DNA of 64,000 nt, taken from the NCBI GenBank assembly GCA_037954665.1, contig JBBMOL010000225.1, positions 186,001 through 250,000 on the forward strand, read 5' to 3'. The notes beneath the pieces were generated by a model, which was given only the letters and a program-made list of their open reading frames with translations, did no database searches and had not been told where the DNA came from. Source of the stretch: Laguncularia racemosa (taxonomy: Eukaryota; Streptophyta; Magnoliopsida; Myrtales; Combretaceae). A program made the position numbers and the translations under genes. Of the stretch, positions 56,816-64,000 are shown one piece after another. The number at the start of each line of letters is the position of its first letter. The stretch's first letter is position 1.

Positions 56816-59800
56816 TTCGTTAGATTGTACAGCTTCCTTTTTAATCTTGGTCCGTACTAATAGAGCACTACTCTGTGGATTACAGTACAGTTGAGGACTA
56901 GTAAATAGATTATAATAATACTTTTCCTGACGCCATGATATGGGGATTTGTCTTTCTTCGGCGTGGGTGTCGGCGTGTGTTTGTAGTGACGGGTATGAAC
57001 CCACCTATTCCAAGATTTCGATACGACACACCAAGAGAACTTTACCTATTTTATGTCTACTGTGACCATACATATAAATCTTGGTTGTGGCATCTTTTGT
57101 ATAATGTCAAGAAAACCATATGAATTTTTGGTATTTTTCTGCTTTTATAATTGAAGTTTGAAGCAGTTTAATGCTAATTCAATTGAATTTTTACTTAGAC
57201 CAAATTTATACAGGAAGTTTAGATTTACTAAATTTTATATTCGATCAAACATATAAATGTAAATATTAAAATTTAGATTTACTAAATTTTATAATAAATT
57301 TTACCTTTATTATCTTTAAAAATATAATGAGGTAAATAATCTATTCAAACATATAAATGTAATGATTAAAAGGTTAAACAATAAATCTAATAAATAAAAG
57401 TTTGATTAATTAAGATTTTTAACTATTTTAAAATTTAGGTGTAAAATTATAGGAACTTTAAAGTGATATTTTCCTTTAGTTTTATAAGAAGCTTTTTGAC
57501 CTTAGATTTAGGATTAATAATTGTTTATACGATATAATAATATGATACATAATATGTTACAATTAAGAGTACAGTTATGGAGGAAAAGTACAAGATACAA
57601 CATAAGATATGATATAAAAGCACGATTATGATATAAATAAATGAAATTATATTATAATTTGATTATTTTTCAAATATATTTTTTATACTAATATAAATTA
57701 AACATAATTTAAAAATACAAATATATCCTATTAACATAAATTGTCAGCAGTAGCGCTGCATGATGTTGCCTTGAGGCCGTGCAAACATACAAGAGTTCAT
57801 GTGGCAAGTACACAACATTAAATGGCAGTACCGTCTGTAGAAAGAGTTGATTGGCAATTACCAAATTCTACTTTTAGTCTAAATTGTATCTGGCGAATTC
57901 ACAAGAGATTTTGAATCTGAGGCTTCAACTAAGTGAACTCATCGACGCGAGACGAAACAAGAATTCAATCAAATAAATAAATAAAAAAAAGAAAGTCAAT
58001 TTACTAATGAAGTGGGGTTCATATGGCTGCATAAATGTGCATGTTTCATTTTATATCAATAAAAAAATATATATTTAAAAAAAATCATAATCAATATGTT
58101 AACAAATTCATATTTAAAAGATTACATGAATACAATTATTAAATTATATAAATATATGACACATATTGTAATTTATGCTATTATCGATAATTATATGAAA
58201 TGTTATAATATTTAAAAAAAATGTGATCATTGAGTTATGAGAATATAACATTTTATACAAATAGTTACATCATTTTACGTTTAATCATGTGAAAGTTGCA
58301 ACTTTTCTATAAATATAATGTTGTATATAAATGATATGTCTCTTGAGAAATGAAAAGATATGAGTAATAAAACAATAAAAAAGTATTATTAATGAAAAGA
58401 TACGATCATAAAAACCTTTTAAATAAGGATAAAAAAATGTAAAAAAATTGCAAGAAGTGAATAGTTGTGTTATTATAGATGGGTATTTTAAATATGTATA
58501 TGTAGTTATTTACATTATATTAAAAGACAGCATTAACGAGGTGGTTTTTCATGAAACTAAGACATGAAAAGATGATTTCAAAGAGGTACAATAACAAAGA
58601 AGCATATTTAAATAATTATTATTTTCTACATGATTTGAAAAAATTATAATTTTTTGTTAACACACACTTGCATATAAGTGTATGTTTAAAAAGTAACATG
58701 GAAGCATTAGCATTGAAAATTTTAATAAATATGCCGAATGAAAATATTTCAAATACAATAAAAAGTGAATTTATACTCTATTATATCAAACACCTAACAA
58801 AAACAAAATATGTTGATTATAATGAAGTATTGCCTAATATAATATACCTGTATTGAAATAGCAAGTTAGCGAAAACTGCCTAATTAATCATCTAATATTT
58901 CTCCCCAAGCCCCCACCACACCCCCACACACCCAATATTTGTTATGAAAAAATAATGACACTAAATTCACAAATAATTGCATGTTTGAATAATAATGATG
59001 TGAAAGAAAAGCATACAAAGTATGCAACTTTTATTCTTTTGGATAAAAACTAAAGGGAAAAAGTATATTTTACTTACTTTTCTACGTAAGTTATTAATTT
59101 TTTTTTTTAATTTGATTCTTCAAAGTTTTTAAAACCTTAAAAAAAAAAGACCGGTCAAATCTATGAAGTTTTATTTATCAATCTGTGACATATTAACTTC
59201 AAATGGGCCTATAATAATTAAATTAATAAAATGATGATATTAAATATATTTATTTGAATAATATAAAAAATAGTAAATATATTTAATGATATAATATAAT
59301 AAAAAAATAAAAAAATAATAGTTGAAATTAAGAAAATGGATTGAAAAAATTTATATGTACTTTTACTACATTGAGCAACTAGCTCAAGACTAATTGGAAA
59401 CTAATATTTGCTTAATATAAATAGAAAATTTAGTGTATTTAGTAAAAGTTCTATTTTTATAAGATTTTAAAACCATTAGAGACTCAAATTAAAAAAAAAA
59501 TAGATATTAAATACTAAAATTATAATTATCTATATATTATTTTACTTATGAGCCATATTGATTCCTACGATGCAGCTGGAAACTCCTCACCAAAGCACGA
59601 ATCATTCTAAAATAAAATATGTATAGGTATATGTCGAGCCTGATCTTTCCTCGTTTTTATTTTTTATTTTTAACCCTTCCTGTTTAATATAAGACAACCA
59701 ACAAAATTATTAAGAGCTGGCAAAAAAAAAAAAGAAGAAGCAAAAATTGTTATTTTTAGAACACCTTTTAAAAAATGTCATACTCTTTAAAAATTGGATT

Positions 59801-60203
59801 GCCACCAACCAAGTTGGAGAAAAGGGAAAACTATAATTCTGGTTTTTAACTTAAAAAAAAAAAAAATGGAAATCGTAGTCGGGGCTTAGAGTATATTTTG
59901 TTTAAAACCCTATTACGGGATTTTTGATAAGATTTTTGTTTAAAGATTTTTTATTTACATTCCCATCCCATTTTGAAAAAAAAAAAAAAAACTAAGTTTC
60001 ATTAGAAGTAGGTAATTTATAATTAAGAAACCCTACTTTGTACATGCAATAAAACTCAATAAATCAAATATACGAACATGGCAAGAAAACGTAATATGCA
60101 AAAAAAACACCAATTATGATGAACAACCAACAAGAACATGTAATACATGTAATTTTTCCAAAGATGCAAGTAATTTGAATCATAAAACATATAAACATGT
60201 TAA
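56816..60203. other. Intergenic, AT-rich
   Basis: No gene is supported. From 57.1 kb onward sequence is mostly A/T with small open frames that look like chance. A less AT-rich patch (57740-57960) could be relic sequence; I do not recognise it. A C-rich CCCCCACCACACCCCCACAC run lies at about 58911. Confidence 0.5.
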
Positions 60204-61548
60204 TGTTGAAACCTTTGTCTAATAGTTTTAATGATAAAAAAGAGATAAAAAGAAAGATATTTTATGTTATAATCTAATATCTTTATTTAAGTATACAGAT
60301 TATGTAAAGAATAAATTTTTATCATGAATGAATTAATATCGAAAGCTTAATTATAAATGTTGAGTACATAAGTAATTTAATTGAGAGATAAGCAAGAACA
60401 TTTTGAAACATGCAAATTAGAAGATGAATCTAAGTTTGCACAGGGATCGGAAGTATGTCACTAAATGAATCTTGAAGGGCTATCAAAACCTAATATATGT
60501 TGCAATGGAAATAAAAGAAAATAAAAGAAGAGTATCAGATTATTGGAACCTAAGTAAAAAGCTATCTCCAAAAACAGAAGCAAATTGGTTACTATGAGAC
60601 AAGTGTCGGAATTTAATATTCAAAAATCGAAATTTGCTTAACATATTACTTCCATAATCATCAAAATCAGATTTTCAATAGTTTGAAGCAATTTAATAGA
60701 TCACTTCCGATTACAAGACAAGATTAGACTTCTAGGAAATATACAAGTTGGATAAGTTAACTTTAAGACCCATCTCTATTGGTTAATATCATGGGGAATT
60801 TTTATCTTGATATAGAGTTATCCAAAGATTGAAGTATGTATTATAAAGGAAAACAAATCATTTTCAAAAGAACGTAAAAGGCAAGATTACAAGACATTTG
60901 AAGGTGATTATCAACATTTAATTTACTTGATATTAATCATGGTCAGTTATTTATTCCCACAATAACAAAACGAAGCAAGAAATACATGAAGTGTTTTTAG
61001 ATAAAACTAAAAAAATTAAAGCTAGATATAAAAATATTATGAATACAAGCCTAGATTAAGGAAGACAGAATTGTTCAAATTCAATTTGACCATTGCAATC
61101 CAACTATAAATACAAGTCTAACAAGAATGGAGATGGAATGTAATACAATAAAAGAGTATGGAAACAAGATAGAGCATTACAAGTCTAGCAGGAATAGGGA
61201 TGGAATGTAATACAATAAAAGAGTATAGAAACAGGATAGAGCATTTGAAGCAATTAAAGTCTTTTTATTTTTTATTTTTGTTGAGCACTAAATTTATAGA
61301 GGAATTAATTTTGTTTTCCTTACGATTGAATTCAATTTCAGAAGTTGTAGTTGAGAGATTACATTTTTCATTGTAATTTTGTGAGGTTAGCTTTAGGAGA
61401 GACTAAGTGAGACAAGGTAATGAGTGATTGCATTGTGTGTGACTAATTGTTGTAAACTCTCAAAAGCTTTCGATTATTTGATATGGTGGAACAATCGATG
61501 AAAATGACCGATATCTAGTAAGTAGAGGCTTGAAGAGTGGACTGATGT
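60204..61548 (+). mobile_element. Sirevirus-like LTR, 3' truncated
   Basis: It begins TGTTGAAACCTTTGTC and the first 60 bases share the layout of the other Sirevirus LTR (TTTTAATGATAA after a T-rich start). A TATA-like TATAAATA is at 61105-61112. Near 61530 it matches the AGAGGACTAATGC part of that LTR and then passes directly into gag, so the end of the LTR, the primer site and the gag start are deleted. Confidence 0.65.
61111..61244. repeat. Tandem duplication of 67 bases next to the LTR TATA box
   Basis: TACAAGTCTAACAAGAATGG... (61111-61177) is repeated at 61178-61244 with a few substitutions. It sits just after the TATA-like motif, so it would duplicate the start region of transcripts. 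Confidence 0.88.
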
Positions 61549-64000
61549 ATAAGGTATGAAACATATGAAGAAATTGACATTATCAAAGTGACAAGCATTG
61601 TTGTCAAAATCGTGATTTAACTCGTACGATTCAACGATTTTACGAGTTTGTATATATATTTTTAGTTAACTCGCACACAAAATCGAAGAGAAGCAAAATC
61701 GTAACAAAATCGTGATTCTATCCGTTTCAATCGATTCCACAAATATTTACAAGTACAGGCTTCCATGCAAATAACACACGGCCGTGTTTTAAACCGTGTA
61801 CTCATCCGTGTGTGCTTCTGTGGATTTTCCAAGCTCAAAACATGGCCATGCCTTCAACCGTGTGTGCTTCTGTGGGTATGTTTCCTTGACATACGGCTGT
61901 GCAATTTAATTACCCGGCCGTGCTCTTTCCCTGTTCCTTCCAAAAAGCATTTTTCTTCGTGTTTTCTTATCCAAGCCCAAACTTTTAATAAACAACCGTG
62001 GGCTCAATTGTTAAAAGCCCTCTGGCGTTTAAGGGGCGCTGCCCCCTTGAAACCCCCGCCGGGGTGGCTTCCCCGGACCCACGTGCTTTCCTGTCGTAGG
62101 GGAGTATGAGTTATACCCCAACATGTTCATCGGTCATTACTCCTCTCTTGTTAATGTGTTACATTGCATTGAAGTCTTTGTGTTTGTTTTCGTCGATTGT
62201 TAGTCTTCTTGTCCCTATTTGTGATCATGTTCGTATTAAAGCATTCATGTTTGATTGCTACAACTTTCTTTATTTTAACTAATATTTTTGTAATAGTAAA
62301 TAAAATAAATGGTAGATAACTTTAATTTTATAAGAATTTTTTAGATTTTTAATTTTATAGGAAAGGTATAAATGTATTTATATTTCTATCTTTTCAATAT
62401 ATCATTATCATAATTAAGTAAATGTGAGATATTGTTAAGTAAATATATTTTGAATTAATAATCACGAATAGTGCAAAAATTTACCTAGTAATATATAATT
62501 TTGAAGGTTTTTCTTGTTATAGTATCTTCTTTATTATGTACTTTTGGTCATTTTTTAATATTACTCCTTTCTAATGGTATATCTTCATTATCAATTTTTA
62601 TTTATTAGTAATTTCTTAAAGTCACAATTGATTTTTAAATTTTATCTATTATCTTTTAGCTTTTGTATATAAAACTAGGTGAAACTTGTTTTATACATGA
62701 TTTATCATTTTAGAAATAAAATATCTATATTATATAACTTATGCTCGATTATCTATATTATGACTTTTATTGCAAATTTGCAATTTATGGCTAAAATAAA
62801 TACTTAATTTCCTTATTTCTATTATTCATTATATTTTTTAATGACTATTGTAAGTAAATTTATAATATTTGAAAGTTATTTTACATAGGTTGTAGAAACT
62901 TACATTTCTACGTTCCGTTTCTACGTTCCGATTCTACGGACCCCTTAGCGATTCTACATAAAATCGCGATTTTGACAACCATGGTGACAAGAATTAACAC
63001 ATTAATATAGCAATATGAATACTTGTAGGTGTAACCTAGTGAAGAAATAAAGGACAACTTTAGAAGCTTTGCTACTATAGCTAAGGAATTAAATTCTCTT
63101 GTCAATATGATGAACGATATAGACTTAGTTTGGAAAATGTTGAGGTTTCTCCCCAAAGCTTGGAATCCAAAGAAAATAGCTATTAAAGAAGCCTGTGACT
63201 TAAGTATACTTATATTTGTCAACTTAGAAGTAAATTAATGGCTTATGAAATTGATATGTTTGAGTAAAAGAGAATGGAAGCAAAAATGAGAGTTGTCTTT
63301 AAAACAAGAGAGCCCAAAGAAGATTTTGATGAAGATCCTATTAGTGATGATGAAGAAGTCACCACGTTGGCATGACGATTAAATAGGTTACTAAAGAAAC
63401 GAGGTAAGAGACCGGTTAATTATAAATAATTTAGCAAAAGTGACATAGGGGAAAAGTGGTAAAGAAAAAGATGAAAAGAAGAAAGAAAAGAAGGATATCT
63501 TTTGTTATGAGTCAAGAAGCATGGACATATTAAATATGAATGTCCAATACCTATGAAAAGGTTAAGTAAATACAGAAGACATAAACAATAATCCCTAATG
63601 GCCACCTGAAGTGATATGGACAAATCAAAAGATGAAATAGAAGAGGCAAAAGAAGAAGAGGAAGTAAAATTATGCTTAATAGCAAACTTAGAGACACTTT
63701 CTAACTCAAAATTTGAATCTATACTTGAAGATATATATGCAGAACTATTGGATGTACTTTTAAAATCCATAGTAAAGATAACAAGGCTTGACAATGAGAA
63801 AAAACACTAGAAGTTGAAAAAAAAAATTATTTAAAGGAATCAATTGTCTAAAAATTGAAAATGAAATTCTACATGCTAATAAAGAAGCTTTTTCAAATGA
63901 AAATCTTGTATGAAAAGGAAAAGAAAATAAAGAATCTAAAAGTTCGAGTTGAAATTTTGTCAAAATCTCTTAATATTACATTTAATAAGTTTAATGAAAA
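61549..64000 (+). pseudogene. Sirevirus-like gag, interrupted by a hAT element
   Basis: Two parts, 61549-61595 and 62992-64000, join when the hAT element is removed; they correspond to 17833-18970 of the complete element. Seen: a YETYEE-like end of the first part; after the insertion QYEYL, SEEIKDNFRSFATIAKEL, MLRFLPKAWNP, LMAYEIDMFE, then a zinc-knuckle remnant HGHIKYECP (about 63520) and the acidic, coiled-coil start (63616-63810, EDIYAELLDVLLKS). Several stops. The element runs off the right edge. Confidence 0.82.
61596..62983. mobile_element. hAT-like non-autonomous element, 1388 bp
   Basis: Left end CATTGTTGTCAAAATCGTG and right end (inverted) CATGGTTGTCAAAATCGCG form terminal inverted repeats of about 25 bases. 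The 8-mer GTGACAAG is perfectly duplicated at 61588-61595 and 62984-62991. The matching gag of the complete element is uninterrupted here (17868-17890), which confirms an insertion. Inside is a GC-rich patch (61770-62100) with a repeated CCGTGTGTGCTTCTGTGG and a GGGGCGCTGCCCCC motif. No transposase is visible, and the 114-codon frame at 61765 shows no known domain. Confidence 0.85.

Noticed and set aside
56804..57123. Small frames on both strands past the LINE
   Set aside because: No domain or homologue is recognised and there is no supporting signal.
61765..62109. 114-codon open frame in the hAT-like element
   Set aside because: No known domain. It follows the GC-rich repeated core, and its composition reflects repeated CCGTGTGTGC words.

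Overview
The window is a stretch of a eudicot plant nuclear genome. This rests on spliced genes with GT..AG introns, very AT-rich intergenic DNA, many plant-type retrotransposons and a plant-type ABCE protein. I cannot name the species. Only two host genes look intact, both on the + strand: a glycine/proline-rich XYPPX-repeat protein (CDS 9223-10513, two coding exons, 166 aa) and an ABCE (RNase L inhibitor, Rli1) ATPase (CDS 38062-50579, eleven coding exons, 604 aa, all splice sites GT..AG). Nearly everything else is mobile DNA in various states of decay.

Layout. 1-4385: 3' end of a Ty3/gypsy element (integrase tail, a long 3' untranslated region with tandem repeats, polypurine tract, 3' LTR). 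It abuts a truncated Ty1/copia pol and its 3' LTR (4396-7439). 7440-10700: promoter, 5'UTR intron and body of the XYPPX gene. 10.7-14.3 kb: AT-rich DNA with a diverged repeat spaced at about 440 bp. 14.4-15.0 kb: antisense RNase H fragment of a LINE. 15795-26404: a complete but dead Sirevirus-type copia element with about 1.5-kb LTRs, gag, pol and an additional envelope-like ORF; a scrap of the same family's 3' internal end precedes its 5' LTR. 26.4-34.2 kb: AT-rich repeats and a 532-bp non-autonomous hAT element (31426-31957). 34.3-36.3 kb: antisense plant-mobile-domain (MAIN-like) pseudogene. 37.7-50.6 kb: the ABCE gene. Its fifth coding intron is 7.7 kb long because it holds an antisense LINE, which is itself split by a 4186-bp hAT transposon with 8-bp target duplications. 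51.2-56.8 kb: a longer, sense-oriented copy of the same LINE family. 60.2-64.0 kb: a second Sirevirus-like element (LTR plus gag) interrupted by a 1388-bp hAT-like element with a perfect 8-bp target duplication.

How it fits together. The host genes are housekeeping-type: ribosome recycling for ABCE, and an unassigned small XYPPX protein. The rest records successive transposition: retroelements first, DNA transposons nested inside them, then point decay. Many stop codons sit where the protein family has Trp, Gln or Arg codons one transition away (C to T or G to A), as expected of methylated, silenced repeats. The main novelty lies in the nested structures, the hAT families with a shared CCCTATAGGG subterminal palindrome, the envelope-like Sirevirus ORF and the inverted LINE pair around the ABCE gene. 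I see no sign of a new enzymatic pathway.
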